Shown: positions 43,783 through 54,400 of the stretch, piece by piece
Layout: each line of letters opens with the position of its first letter
Numbering within the stretch: the stretch's first letter is position 1
DNA from: Bacillota bacterium
Lineage (GTDB): Bacteria; Bacillota; Sulfobacillia; Sulfobacillales; Sulfobacillaceae
Direction of reading: 5' to 3'
Length of the DNA stretch: 64,000 nucleotides
Assembly (NCBI GenBank): GCA_026627385.1
Contig: JAPNUR010000015.1
Span: forward strand, 17,571 to 81,570
Translations under genes and position numbers: made by a program
Notes under the pieces: model-generated
The model's input: the letters and a program-made list of their open reading frames with translations, nothing else
Database searches by the model: none
Told to the model about the DNA's origin: nothing

Positions 43783-46700
43783 TTACGGTTGCATAACCCC
43801 AACCGGGTAGACAATCGTGGGCCCAGGGCTCGGCAGCGACACCTTGGTGTTCAGCACAAAGTTTAGAGCCGGCGCCACGCTCCAGGCCCCATTGCTTTCG
43901 GTGGCGACCGCGATGTACGCGTAATCCACGTTGCTGGTGTTCCCGTCGTATGCACCGCTGTTGACCGCCATTTGCACGGTGGAGCCGGTCGGGCCCGTCA
44001 CCTGAATCCCCACGTAATCGGTGTTGGAGGCAGCCCCTTCCGAGATATTGGGCGTTTCGTCCAGCGCCAGGTAGTAGTACTGGCCGCCCACATCCCACAC
44101 CGCCAGATCGCCGGTGTACACCGCGGTGCTGCCACTGTACACGGTCCCCGTCACAATGGAAGGTGTCAACACGTTGAGCTCGCCCGCTTGCTGGTCGTAG
44201 ACAGCAAAGTCGGACACCGCCGACGCGTAAGTGGCCGATGCGGTCGAGCCGTTGATGGAGATGGTGGCGCTGTCGCCCGGCACATTGCCGTTCCCAGATT
44301 CGCCGGCCGCTGTGATGACCGATGCCGCCAACCCTTGGACCGTAACCGGGAAGGTAATCGACGGAACGTCGGGGTTGCTCGAGTCGGACACGGTGACGGT
44401 TGCGGTGCCCGTATTGCCACCCAGCACAGTGAACATGGCAGCTCCACTGGTAAAGGCCGACGGCGGCAAGCTCAAGGATGACCCTGACACATAAGTCCCG
44501 TTCTCGTTCACCAGGATGGTATCGCTGGGGTTGGAGACCGTGACCTGCAGGGTGTCTGTCGGAGTGACCACAGAATCCACGCCGTTGCGCTCGAACACGG
44601 TAAAGGTGGCCGACCCTAATCCGCCCACCGTGACCCCCGCCGAGGTGACTTCGGATAACGGCGAGCCGGTTTCCACAGCCAAGTTGGTTACCAGGCTGGC
44701 AAGGTTGACCACGTTGCCGGTCACGCTTCCCTGGAAGCCGTCGGTGGAGGCGCTCAGCACATACGTACCCGTGCTGGTGCCGGCGTCCACCGTCACGGAC
44801 GCAGCACCATTGCTGTTAAGCGGTACGGTCACCGATGCTGCACCGCTCACCGTCACAGTATTCAGGGTGGAATCCTGTCCCCCAAAGGCGGGGTACCAGC
44901 CGGTGGTGCCATTCGCGCCATTGGGATTGAGCACCAGATTCTGGGTAGATCCTTGTTGAACCACCGAGGCATTGAGGACGTCGACGGTTGTCCCGGGTTG
45001 TACGACCACTTGAATTTGCGGCGCCGATCCGGTTTGACCCGTCGGTGCGTTGCTGGGAATGGTCACGGTTTCTTCTTCCGTGATCGGTGTGGAAGACAAC
45101 GCTACAAACGTGTTGTTGTTGGCTGGCAAGTTTGCGTTGCCGTCCCACACATTGAGCATGGCATCGCCGGTGCCCGCCATCGTAATCGAGAAGGTGTAGG
45201 TGTCCCCATTGGTCACATCCGGATAATACGAAAGCCAGTCCGTGGAGTTAACACTGGAAAATGCGCTAGTCACCGCCCATTGCAGCGCCGTGCCCGGTTG
45301 TCCGTTCACCAGCGTCGCCACCGAGGTCGGAGCTACCAAGGAGAAGGTGATGTTGCCGGAAGCTGGCACCGGGTTTCCGTTAATATCCGTGACTTGCGCG
45401 GAGTACGTTGCGGAATTGCCTTCCAGCACCTGGGCTGGCCCGCTTATGGACACCGCCGCCGCGGGACCTGTCACAAAGGTGTAGGACGTCGAGGCCGAGG
45501 CCGACAGCACCGCCGACACCGGTTCCGTCATCGCGTAATCGGCACCCGTGGTGGCAATCGTCAGTGTCGCGGGGCTCGACTGGGTGGTGGTGTTGACGAC
45601 GTCAAACGACACCGAGCTGTCCCCCGTACCCAGCGTAATGGTCGCCGTGTTGCTGCCACTGGTGATCAGCGACGCCGTGCCCGTGGGCTGCCCGTTCGCG
45701 CCCGCCGCAAGGACGTAAGCCTGACCAGTGACCGCATTGTCAGTCACCGCGAAGGTTTCGGCCGAAGGCGCCGGCACCGGGGTGCCGTTGGCATCTTCCA
45801 GCGTCACCGTGTACTCCGTATACGTCGTACCGGGACTCAGGTTGATGCCGTTGACGCTCGCCGACAGGGCGGCGCTGGTGCTGGCTGTGGAGCTCGTCAC
45901 GCTAATTTGCGCCGGGAGACCGACTTGTTCCGCGGTAATTCGAGCCACCGCTTGAGTCAAGCCCGAGGCGCTGGCCGCCACGACGATACTGCCGGGCTGG
46001 CCCGTGGGATCGTAGACGGGAACGTCCGCCGGCAGGCCGTCCGCCACATAAGTGGTGGTGCTGGTCACCGTGGAATTCGGCGCGAAGGAGCCTGGGCCCG
46101 TCAACGTCATAGTGACAATATCGAAGCCATTGGCAAAGTGCATGGGAATGGCATTGCCATCCTGGTCCAGAAGATTCACCGATACGGTTTCGCTGGCCCC
46201 AGGAGTGGCTAACATCGACGAAGTCGTGGGGCTAATCATGAGGCTTGTCGGAGACGGCGTCGTGAAGGTCACGCTGGTGGCGCTATAAGCCACGGTGCTC
46301 GCCACCTCGGATCCGTCGCTGGGCGTCAAGTCCGCCAGCGAGATGGTTTCGGTGCCGGTATCCGTGCCGCTGACGGTGAAAGTACCCACCCCATCGCTGA
46401 ACGTCACCACACCGGTGTTTGCGGTCACATCGCCTATCCCGCTCAGCACCACTTCGGCGGTACCGGCAAAGTTGGTCACGGGATTGCCGTTAATGTCGTA
46501 CACGCGGGCGGTAATGGTGTCACTCGCCGCCCCGTCGGCCACCACCGTGGGCTGCGTCGGAGTCAGTACCACTTTGGCCGCCGGCCCGTAGACATCCACG
46601 CTGGCGGTCCCCGTGACGCCGTCAATGGTGGCCGTTACGGTATAATCCCCTGGCGCCGTGGCGTCAAAAATTGCCTGGTCCGTCGCCGCCAAAGCCGTCA

Positions 46701-47718
46701 CCGCGGCGCCCGTGGTAGCGGCGCCTGAGCTCGTGGTCACCGACCACACTGCCGGAGACGTGATGTCGGTAATGGCCGAATTGGCGCTATTGTACGGCAC
46801 AGCCGTCAAGGTAATGATGTTGTTGGGGGCCAAGTCGCTGCTCGACTGCTGGGTGACGGACGCGTTTTGAATGTATACCGTGGCATTGGCCGTGCCGGGG
46901 GTCACCACCTGCAGTTGCGGCGCCGACGCCGTCTGGCCGCCAGGCGCGTTCCCCGGAATGGTCACGGTCAGGGTCTCGGTCTGCGGAGTGGAGGACAGCG
47001 TCAAAAGCTGCGCGGGAATGTTTTCATCACCGTTCCACACGTTCAGCTGGGCTTGTCCACTACCAGACAAGGTCACCGTAAAGGTGTATGTGTCCCCATT
47101 GGTCACGTCGGGGTAGTACGATACCCAGTCGCTGTGTCCAATGGCGCTCGTGACCGTCCACTCGAGGGCAGGGGCATTGTTCACCGTCGTAGCACTAATC
47201 GTGGCGTCTTGCCCGGAATAGGCTAGATCCCACCCATTGGTGGACCCACTGGCTCCGCTCGGGTTGAGGACTAGATTGGTCGGCGACGAACTGGGCGCTC
47301 CCTCGATGACGACTTTGCTCACCACCGGCTCCAATGGCTGGGCCGTGGAACTTACGGCCAGATTCCACATCTTGTGGGCCACCTGATACTGAGTTAAAGC
47401 ATAGGCTTCAATGTGCCAAATGCCGGTAGCGTCCGCAGGCGGCACAAAGGTATATTGATCGCTGGGGCTAAACCGCTGGGCTATAAACCAGTGTCCGGCG
47501 GCGGTTTCTACCCGGAATTGGTACCATACATGCAATCCAGTGGGATTGCTCACCGACGACGCCGTCGCGGTGTCGCCCGATACCGTGGTGGTGACGCTCA
47601 CAATATAGCGGTTAGTGGTGGCCGCGAAAGCCGAAGCCGCCGGCACCATTCCCATTAACAGCATAGAAGAGCCCAGCGCCAAGCTGCCAGCCTTTTTCAA
47701 CCGTCTTGCTTCAAGCAA
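43783..47718 (-). CDS. Secreted Ig-repeat surface protein, copy 2
   Basis: The larger paralogue, about 1311 residues from the chosen start. Same architecture as copy 1: signal peptide (SSMLLMGMVPAASAFA), Y_Y_Y-like beta domain, Big-type Ig repeats, and the C-terminal domain ending KVSLPSPGPTIVYPVGVMQP. Two insertions distinguish it. A full module starting NLVLNPSGASG (46850-47277), of the kind found in the GxGYxYP protein, follows the N-terminal domain. A permuted copy of that module (44839-45300) sits inside an Ig domain. I chose a TTG start at 47718 because a GAGGAGG lies just upstream, as in copy 1; an ATG at 47769 overlaps the RHH stop and is an alternative giving 17 more residues. Confidence 0.78.
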   Translation of the reverse strand: MLEARRLKKAGSLALGSSMLLMGMVPAASAFAATTNRYIVSVTTTVSGDTATASSVSNPTGLHVWYQFRVETAAGHWFIAQRFSPSDQYTFVPPADATGIWHIEAYALTQYQVAHKMWNLAVSSTAQPLEPVVSKVVIEGAPSSSPTNLVLNPSGASGSTNGWDLAYSGQDATISATTVNNAPALEWTVTSAIGHSDWVSYYPDVTNGDTYTFTVTLSGSGQAQLNVWNGDENIPAQLLTLSSTPQTETLTVTIPGNAPGGQTASAPQLQVVTPGTANATVYIQNASVTQQSSSDLAPNNIITLTAVPYNSANSAITDITSPAVWSVTTSSGAATTGAAVTALAATDQAIFDATAPGDYTVTATIDGVTGTASVDVYGPAAKVVLTPTQPTVVADGAASDTITARVYDINGNPVTNFAGTAEVVLSGIGDVTANTGVVTFSDGVGTFTVSGTDTGTETISLADLTPSDGSEVASTVAYSATSVTFTTPSPTSLMISPTTSSMLATPGASETVSVNLLDQDGNAIPMHFANGFDIVTMTLTGPGSFAPNSTVTSTTTYVADGLPADVPVYDPTGQPGSIVVAASASGLTQAVARITAEQVGLPAQISVTSSTASTSAALSASVNGINLSPGTTYTEYTVTLEDANGTPVPAPSAETFAVTDNAVTGQAYVLAAGANGQPTGTASLITSGSNTATITLGTGDSSVSFDVVNTTTQSSPATLTIATTGADYAMTEPVSAVLSASASTSYTFVTGPAAAVSISGPAQVLEGNSATYSAQVTDINGNPVPASGNITFSLVAPTSVATLVNGQPGTALQWAVTSAFSSVNSTDWLSYYPDVTNGDTYTFSITMAGTGDAMLNVWDGNANLPANNNTFVALSSTPITEEETVTIPSNAPTGQTGSAPQIQVVVQPGTTVDVLNASVVQQGSTQNLVLNPNGANGTTGWYPAFGGQDSTLNTVTVSGAASVTVPLNSNGAASVTVDAGTSTGTYVLSASTDGFQGSVTGNVVNLASLVTNLAVETGSPLSEVTSAGVTVGGLGSATFTVFERNGVDSVVTPTDTLQVTVSNPSDTILVNENGTYVSGSSLSLPPSAFTSGAAMFTVLGGNTGTATVTVSDSSNPDVPSITFPVTVQGLAASVITAAGESGNGNVPGDSATISINGSTASATYASAVSDFAVYDQQAGELNVLTPSIVTGTVYSGSTAVYTGDLAVWDVGGQYYYLALDETPNISEGAASNTDYVGIQVTGPTGSTVQMAVNSGAYDGNTSNVDYAYIAVATESNGAWSVAPALNFVLNTKVSLPSPGPTIVYPVGVMQP
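44839..45300 (-). repeat. Permuted beta-sandwich module in Ig domain
   Basis: A 154-residue stretch inserted in the Ig domain between VNG and ASVTV of surface protein copy 2. It begins QPGTALQW, the middle of a normal module, runs to NASVVQQ, the module end, and continues with the module start NLVLNPNGANG to TVTVSGA. So it is one whole unit read from its middle. Copy 1 has no such insertion at the same place (VASFANGASTVTEQ). Confidence 0.75.
46850..47277 (-). repeat. Beta-sandwich module in surface protein
   Basis: A normal, unpermuted unit of about 143 residues after the N-terminal domain of the second surface protein: NLVLNPSGASG, GWDLAYSGQDATI, SDWVSYYPDVTNGDTYTF, LNVWNGDENIP, APQLQVVTPGTANATVYIQNAS. 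It is near-identical in pattern to the units of the GxGYxYP protein. Confidence 0.78.
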
Positions 47719-47768
47719 TGTTTCCAAACCTCCTCGTCGACATCGTGTTTTTACGTTTTCAAGAGACA

Positions 47769-47993
47769 TTAGATGTGGCCATTTGATTTGCCATCCCCCC
47801 CATTTGTGATCGGGGCAGGATCCTCAGGTGTTTCATCCAACGCCGCTAGGTACCGTTCTAGCGCCTCGTTGACAATGGCCACCTGACTTTGTCCGGTTTC
47901 GAGGGAGCGTTTCAGTAACTTCTCTTTGAGCTCGGGCGTCAGCCGGACTTGAAACGCCACATACGCGCGTGATCTTCCGTAATAATTCGCCAC
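47769..47993 (-). CDS. Ribbon-helix-helix protein, copy 2
   Basis: A 74-residue RHH protein nearly the same as copy 1: ANYYGRSRAYVAFQVRLTPELKEKLLKRS and TGQSQVAIVNEALERYL. It starts at GTG (47993) after GGAGAGGGGTGG. Its stop overlaps an ATG of the surface gene (TAATG), so the two genes are tightly linked. A TTGACA at 48167-48162 upstream on the minus strand lies in a likely promoter region, though its -10 is weak. Probably controls the surface gene and itself. Confidence 0.83.
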   Translation of the reverse strand: MANYYGRSRAYVAFQVRLTPELKEKLLKRSLETGQSQVAIVNEALERYLAALDETPEDPAPITNGGDGKSNGHI

Positions 47994-48264
47994 GACGCAC
48001 CACCCCTCTCCTCCCCTGGCGTACCAATGCAGGAGGATTCCGCTTCAGTCCCCGCAGGATCCAGTTGTGGTTTACTTGATGAAGTCATTCTGAGTAGACG
48101 GTGATAAGCCTGCACAAGAGACACCAACTGCCACGAATCTACTTTAACGTATACCTCGAATTGTCAAGCGTTTCAATATTTCCCAAAACAATCGCGAAAT
48201 GTCTCTCCGCCGCGCGGCGCACGTGTCGCCGCCACGCTCACCCCCTTTCATGCCATCCGTTTAA
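47994..48264. other. Intergenic, likely promoter region of RHH copy 2
   Basis: 271 nt between the mannosidase stop and the RHH gene. It contains one TTGACA on the minus strand (48167-48162) with a weak -10-like TAAAGT at 15-nt spacing. No gene, and no palindrome comparable to those of copy 1. Confidence 0.4.
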
Positions 48265-51200
48265 TTAGGACTTGAGCCAGACGAGCACGGTCGCAATTTC
48301 AAACGGTTTCAGCTCGACATGGCATGCGTCGCGCCGCACTGGGCCCAACGGCCGTTCCCGCAAATCGCAAAGCCTCCATTCCCGAATGCCGCGATCGCTC
48401 ATGATGCGCGCCTCTGCCCGCCCGCCGCCGTATTCGTAAACGCGGACGACCACTGCCTCTCCGTCCTCCGCCTTCTTGATGGCCGCGACATGGACGTGGT
48501 CACCTTCCACCCGAATTGGCGCCGGGTTTCCGTTGAGTCGCCGGCCCACGGCGGCCCAGAGGGGCTGGTTCAAATCCCAGGCTTCCGCCACGGTGCCTGC
48601 GGCCACCAAATCCCCCGCATGCGGCAAGATGGCATAGGTAAACTCGTGTTCGCCCTGATCCGCCGCATAATCGGGATAGGTAGCCGATTTGATCAAGGAA
48701 AGGCGCATGACGTTCTCCGCAATGTCGTAACCGTACTTACCGTCGTTTAACAAGCTGACGCCAAACCCGTACTCGGAGAGATCGGCCCACTGATGGCCGA
48801 CCACCTCAAAGCGCGCGGCATCCCAACTGGTGTTGCGGTGGGTCGGTCGCTCAATGTGACCGAACTGAATTTGGTACGTCGCCCGTCGGGACCGCACCGT
48901 AACGGGGAACGCCACCTTGAGGAGCTGGTGCTGCTCGTGCCAGCTCACGCGCGTCCGAAAATCAACCCGCCGCGAATCACGGTAGGCAATGAGGTCCTGC
49001 TCTATCGTCGAGTGGCAATAACGCCAGCGCCCGCGGATGACCGCCGCAATCGGGCCTAAGCTCACAACCTCAAATCCGGCAAATTCCGGATCCTCGTAGG
49101 GCCGCTGTTGATAAAACGCGTCAATGTCCCAGGCATCGTTGCCGAGCGGCTTATCCTCGAACACCTGAAATGCATTGGCCGCGCCAGCCACGATTTCGCG
49201 CCCCGTCTCCAAGTCGCGCCACCGCCGGATTTGTCCCTCTTCATTGAATTCCAGGTGGTACCGCGGGGTCACGAGGCATTGTCCGTCCCACGAAAACGGG
49301 ACTTCGTCCGCCATCGCTCGCGACACTGCCCGCCAATGTAGCTCCTGCGCGTTGAGGCCTGGCATCTCGGTCATTTGAATCCACCATTCGTTCCCCACCC
49401 GCTGGACAGCCAGCAGCGTGCCGTTCCCGTCGCTGACCTCCAAGGTCGACGCCGACTCGACGGCCAGGGGAAGCCGCACCAGGTGCGAGCGCGGCCAGGG
49501 GGCGGAATTAAACACCACAAGCGAACCTTCGGCCCCCTCGGTCACCCCCGACGCGGCCTCGCGAGCCACGGCGTCCACTATCGCCGTCGCCTCTTCTACC
49601 TCGGCAAAGGCGTCCTGGTACACTTCGTGAATGCTGGAACCCGGCAAAATGTCGTGAAATTCATTGCGAAGCAACACTTGCCACGCCTGATTGATCTGAC
49701 GTTGCGCCGCCTCATGGAGCGCGCTCCCGGCATACGCCCAGGTGGCTAGCCATTCCGCCTCCCGGAGTGCTAACTCGAGACGGCGATGCGCCCGCTTGAA
49801 GCGTCCCTGGCTGGTATAGGTGCCGCGGTGATATTCGAGGTAGAGCTCCCCGTCCCAGGTCGCCACCGCTGCACCGGCCGCTGCCACCCGCTCCCGCAGC
49901 CGCTCCAAGAACACGTCCACTCGCTCCGAACGGCACGCCGGCAGCCCCGCCAATGCATCAAACCGCTGCCTTAAGGCCAGCATATCGCGCGTCGGGCCTC
50001 CACCCCCGTCGCCATACCCGACCGTCAGCAACACATCGCGATTGATCGCCTTATCCTGATACCGGTCCCAGGTTCCTTTCAGCACCCCTGCGGTCATCTC
50101 CGCATTGTAGGTCGCGAACCAGGAATCGTGCGCGTCCCAACGGTTGGCCTCCGGCGCGGTAAGAAAATAGGCCAAGACGCGACTGCCGTCGATGCCGCGC
50201 CACCAGAAGGTGTCGTGCGGCATGCGGTTGGACTGGTTCCAGCTAATCTTGCTGGTGACAAATGCCTCAATGCCCGCCTTCGCCAAAATCTGGGGCAACG
50301 CTGCCGAATAGCCGAAAGCATCGGGGAGCCACAGCACCCGGCACTCCACGCCAAATTCCGCCTGGAGAAAGCGCGTGCCGAAGAGGATCTGGCGGACCAA
50401 TGATTCGCCGGAGGGCAGGTTCGTATCCGATTCCAACCACATGGCTCCGTCCGCTTCCCAGCGCCCCTCGCGCACACGTTCCCGTATTTGCTGGTACAGC
50501 TCCGGCTGGTCTTCCTTAACAAAGGCGTAAAGCTGAGGCTGCGACTGGAAAAAGACAAAGTCGCTGTCATGCTCCATGAGCCGCAACGCCGTGGCGAACG
50601 ACCGCGCCGCTTTTTTGCGGGTGTGCTTGAGCCGCCAAAGCCACGCCACATCAATATGACAGTGACCCACGACGGAAACGCGGATCGGGCTCTCTTCTTT
50701 GCGGAACTCGCCCACCAGGCGCGTCAGCTCCTGCTGGGCCGCGGCCAAAGAGCGGTCAAACGCCGCGCTGCCCACATGCCGCCAATCAATGAGCGTCAGC
50801 GCGCGGTCAAGGCCGGTCAAGAGTGCAACTCCAATCGGATCGCGCTCCCCCAGCACGGTAGCCGCTTCCCACACCGCCCGCGCCGTCAGGTAAAGATCAT
50901 CTGCCACCGGATCGCACCAAGTCAGCGCCGCCTCGTCAAATCGATAGGACTGGACGCGGGGCTCTCCGCCACCCTCCAATCCGCTCCACAGTTCCAACGT
51001 CAGCTTGATATCCTGTCCGGCGATGCCCCGCGGCAGCCACACCTCGCGATGGCGGCTATCGACCCCTTGATAGACGGTGTCGTTGACCCAAAGGAGCGCC
51101 TCAAATCCGGAGTTGTTGCCGTCGCCACTGCGACCCAGGTTGAACAGCGCCACGACCTCGCGATCGCGCCATTGCTGCGGCACCGCCGCGGTAGCGCTAA

Positions 51201-51372
51201 TGGTCAGGTAGCGATCGCGGCCGGACCACACATCGCCCACGCGGATCCCATTGAGTCCCGACGGGTCAGAGTCCCCCACCACGCGCCATACCGGGATCGG
51301 CTGGCGATCCCGAAAACGCGCAGATTCCAAAGCATCGATGCGTTGCCGTAACTTTTCACGCGTGAGATTCAC
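48265..51372 (-). CDS. GH38-family alpha-mannosidase
   Basis: A 1035-residue cytoplasmic alpha-mannosidase-type glycoside hydrolase with the four-domain build of GH38. An N-terminal beta domain of about 230 residues precedes the catalytic barrel that starts VVGHCHIDVAWLWRLKHT, which carries two metal ligands of the HxD motif. The nucleophile region is LWLPDAFGYSAALPQIL and WLESDTNLPSGESLVRQIL is also conserved. The C-terminal beta domains follow. No signal peptide, so it acts on imported mannosides. The start is a GTG after AGAGGGGG. It lies 122 nt downstream of the GxGYxYP gene in the transporter locus and probably trims mannose from the imported glycan. Confidence 0.9.
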   Translation of the reverse strand: MNLTREKLRQRIDALESARFRDRQPIPVWRVVGDSDPSGLNGIRVGDVWSGRDRYLTISATAAVPQQWRDREVVALFNLGRSGDGNNSGFEALLWVNDTVYQGVDSRHREVWLPRGIAGQDIKLTLELWSGLEGGGEPRVQSYRFDEAALTWCDPVADDLYLTARAVWEAATVLGERDPIGVALLTGLDRALTLIDWRHVGSAAFDRSLAAAQQELTRLVGEFRKEESPIRVSVVGHCHIDVAWLWRLKHTRKKAARSFATALRLMEHDSDFVFFQSQPQLYAFVKEDQPELYQQIRERVREGRWEADGAMWLESDTNLPSGESLVRQILFGTRFLQAEFGVECRVLWLPDAFGYSAALPQILAKAGIEAFVTSKISWNQSNRMPHDTFWWRGIDGSRVLAYFLTAPEANRWDAHDSWFATYNAEMTAGVLKGTWDRYQDKAINRDVLLTVGYGDGGGGPTRDMLALRQRFDALAGLPACRSERVDVFLERLRERVAAAGAAVATWDGELYLEYHRGTYTSQGRFKRAHRRLELALREAEWLATWAYAGSALHEAAQRQINQAWQVLLRNEFHDILPGSSIHEVYQDAFAEVEEATAIVDAVAREAASGVTEGAEGSLVVFNSAPWPRSHLVRLPLAVESASTLEVSDGNGTLLAVQRVGNEWWIQMTEMPGLNAQELHWRAVSRAMADEVPFSWDGQCLVTPRYHLEFNEEGQIRRWRDLETGREIVAGAANAFQVFEDKPLGNDAWDIDAFYQQRPYEDPEFAGFEVVSLGPIAAVIRGRWRYCHSTIEQDLIAYRDSRRVDFRTRVSWHEQHQLLKVAFPVTVRSRRATYQIQFGHIERPTHRNTSWDAARFEVVGHQWADLSEYGFGVSLLNDGKYGYDIAENVMRLSLIKSATYPDYAADQGEHEFTYAILPHAGDLVAAGTVAEAWDLNQPLWAAVGRRLNGNPAPIRVEGDHVHVAAIKKAEDGEAVVVRVYEYGGGRAEARIMSDRGIREWRLCDLRERPLGPVRRDACHVELKPFEIATVLVWLKS

Positions 51373-51494
51373 CGTAGTCCCCCTCTAGGTACCTTTACAG
51401 ATACCAGATATCACGGGCGCGGCGATAGCGCCGCCTGTGAGCGTCCGCTACCGCCGGTCCACCGTGATTTTACCTTACCTGTACCCTCCTCACA

Positions 51495-54400
51495 TCAGCC
51501 GCTGTTCGAGCTCGAACTGGAGGACGCTAATACGACCGACGCATTTTGGATGTCCACGGTCGCATTCGCGGTACCGTTCGTCACGACTTGCAGCTGCGGG
51601 GCTGAACCCGTTTGTCCGGTCGGCGCGTTCGCCGGAATGGTCACGGTCTCGCTTTCTGTAATGGGTGTCGAAGTGAGGTCCACGTACTGGTTGTGGTTCG
51701 CCGGCATGTTCGCCTCGCCGTTCCACACGCTGAGCAGCGCCGGTCCGCTGCCGGACAACGTCACCGAGAACGTATAGGTGTCCCCCGGTGTGACGTTCGG
51801 GTAGTAGTCCACCCAGTCGTTGTGGCCAATCGCACTGCTGACGGTCCATTGGATCGCAGGCTGGCCGTTCACCGTGGTGGTGCCCAGCGTCGCGTCCTCG
51901 CCACCATAGGCAAGATTCCACCCCGTGGTCGAGCCGTTAGCTCCGCTGGGATTCAAGATGAGATTCTGGGCGCTGGAGCTACTGCTGCTGGAACTGCTAC
52001 TGCTGGAACTGCTGGTGCTGGACGAAGACGACGGACTCGCCTGCACCACTGAGGCATTTTGGATATCCACCGTAGCATTCGCCGTGCCCGGCGTGACCAC
52101 TTGCAGCTGCGGGGCCGGACCGGTTTGTCCAGTTGGAGCGTTAGAGGGAATGGTTTCCGTTAGCGTCTCAGTTTGCGGCGTGCTGGACAGGGTGATTAAC
52201 GGCGCCGACACATTCTGCGTGCCCGTCCACACATTCAGTTGCGCCTGCCCGCTCCCCGACAGCGTGACGCTAAACGTGTACGTATCCCCATCGGTCACAT
52301 CCGGGTAGTAGGACACCCAGTCGCTGTGGCCAATGGCGCTGCTAACCGTCCACTGCAGTGCCGATTGCCCGTTCACCTTGGTGGTGCTGAGCGTGGCGTC
52401 CGCCCCCGAATACGCCATATCCCATCCGGTGGTCAACCCGTTTTGGCCACTTGGATTGGTCACCAAATTTGGCGGCGGGGTGTACAACACTACCGAGGCA
52501 TTTTGTATGTCCACGGTCGCGTTGGCCGTGCCGGGGGTACGCACTTGCAATTGCGGCGCCGACGCCGTCTGGCCGCCCGGCGCGTTGTCGGGAATCGTGA
52601 CCGTAATGGATTGCTCCTGCGGCGTCTTCGTGAGCGTAATCATCGGTGCCGGGATGTTTTGCGTTCCCGTCCAGACGTTCAACTGTGCCTGCCCGCTCCC
52701 CGAGAGGTCGACGCTAAAGGTGTACGTCTTGCCATTGGTGACGTCCGGGTAGTAGGAGACCCAGTCTAACTGACCAAAGGCCTTGTTGACAGTCCACTGA
52801 AGCGCCGGTTGGCCATCCACCGTGGTGGTGCCTAGAGTCGCATCCTCGCCGGAATACGCCATATCCCACCCGGTGGTCAGGCCGTTTTGGCCACTCGGAT
52901 TCGTCACCAGGTTGGTGGGCGCGGTCGAGGTGCTGGTGTACGGCACTACCGAGGCATTTTGAATGTCGACCACGGCATTGGCCGTCCCTGGGGTCAGCAC
53001 TTGCAGCTGCGGCGCGGAGCCGGATTGCCCGGTAGGCGCACTGGATGGGATTGTTACCGTCAAAGACTCGGTCACCGGCGTCTTGGAGAGCGTGATGAGC
53101 TTCGAGGGCAGATTCTGGGTGCCACTCCACACGTTGAGCTCCGCTTGGCCGCTGCCCGATAGCTGGACGCTGAATGTGTAGGTCTCCCCATTCTTTACCG
53201 CCGGGTAATACGACACCCAGTCACTGTGACCAATCGCGCTCTGGACCGACCACTGAAGCGCCGGCGCTCCATTGACCGTGGTGGTTGTGAGCGTCGCATC
53301 TTGACCGGAGTACGCCATGTCCCAACCGGTGGTCAGGCCGTTGGCGCCACTGGGGTTAAGCACCAAGTTGGTGGGTGTGGTGGAGGTGGTGGTCGATGCC
53401 AACGTCTCCACGGCCGAGACATTGCGGAAGTACACTTTGACGTGGGCACTGGTCGCCGGCTTCAAGATCTCGATGTACGGCGCCAGCCCACTGGTGCCAG
53501 ACGGCGCACTGGACGGGATGGACACCGCCAGACGCACCAACTGGTAGTTCTTCGTGAGATGAATGGGCTTTGAGTTAATGAACTGGCTTCCGTTCCAGAC
53601 AGCCAAGTCCACAACGCCGCTCCCGGCCAGGTCGGCGCTGACCACATAACTGGCGCCGGGCTGCATGCCGGGATAGTAACTGATGGCATCGGTGCCCTTG
53701 GTCGCCGAGTTCCAGTACAGCGTCGACGCGCCCTTGTACGTCAGGCTCAAGGCATAAGACAGGTTGCTGGGGTGCAAAATGGACCACCCGGTCGTCAGCA
53801 GCAGGAATCCCCCACTCGGATTCTTGACCAAATTGACGCCGTGGCCCGGCAGGTAATTGGTCGCGGGAACCGCTTGGGCATTGTAGAGGGGTAGCCCTGC
53901 CTCTTTGTGCGCGTAATAAGCCTCCATGGTTTTAGCCAGCACACCCGGCGTCACAAAGACGTAGTGAGTGCCGGTTTGCGCCCCTTGACTCGCGAGCTCT
54001 TCGGCGGCCACGTAAATGTCGTGCGGTGAAAGCGCCCAGGCATCGACGAGCGGGCTCAAGAATGTCGGCTGGTTCTTGGGCGCCTTGGCCGCTTGCGTCT
54101 CAATGGTTGCGACTAAGCTTGACAAGCTGCTGATGTAACCGCTGGTCTGGCCGTAAATGACAGTCCCGTCCACATTCTCGTACGGCATGGGGTTCCAATA
54201 GGAAATGGCCAACGGATGTGCCGCTTCGGCAAACGGTTTCAGCGCCTGCGATACGCCCCAGTAATCAACGACCGGAATGTCGTCGCGCACCAGGAAGGCG
54301 TGGGTAATCTTCCCAAACTCCGTCAGATTTTGCCCCGACATCGCCGTTGCATAGCCGATGCCTGACGGCCCGGTAACGATGTCATTGTCCCTGGGCAAGT

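Noticed and set aside
51530..53834. CRISPR-like or minisatellite reading of the tandem repeats
   Set aside because: The unit is about 450 nt, in frame, and encodes a folded-domain pattern; no short repeat-spacer structure.
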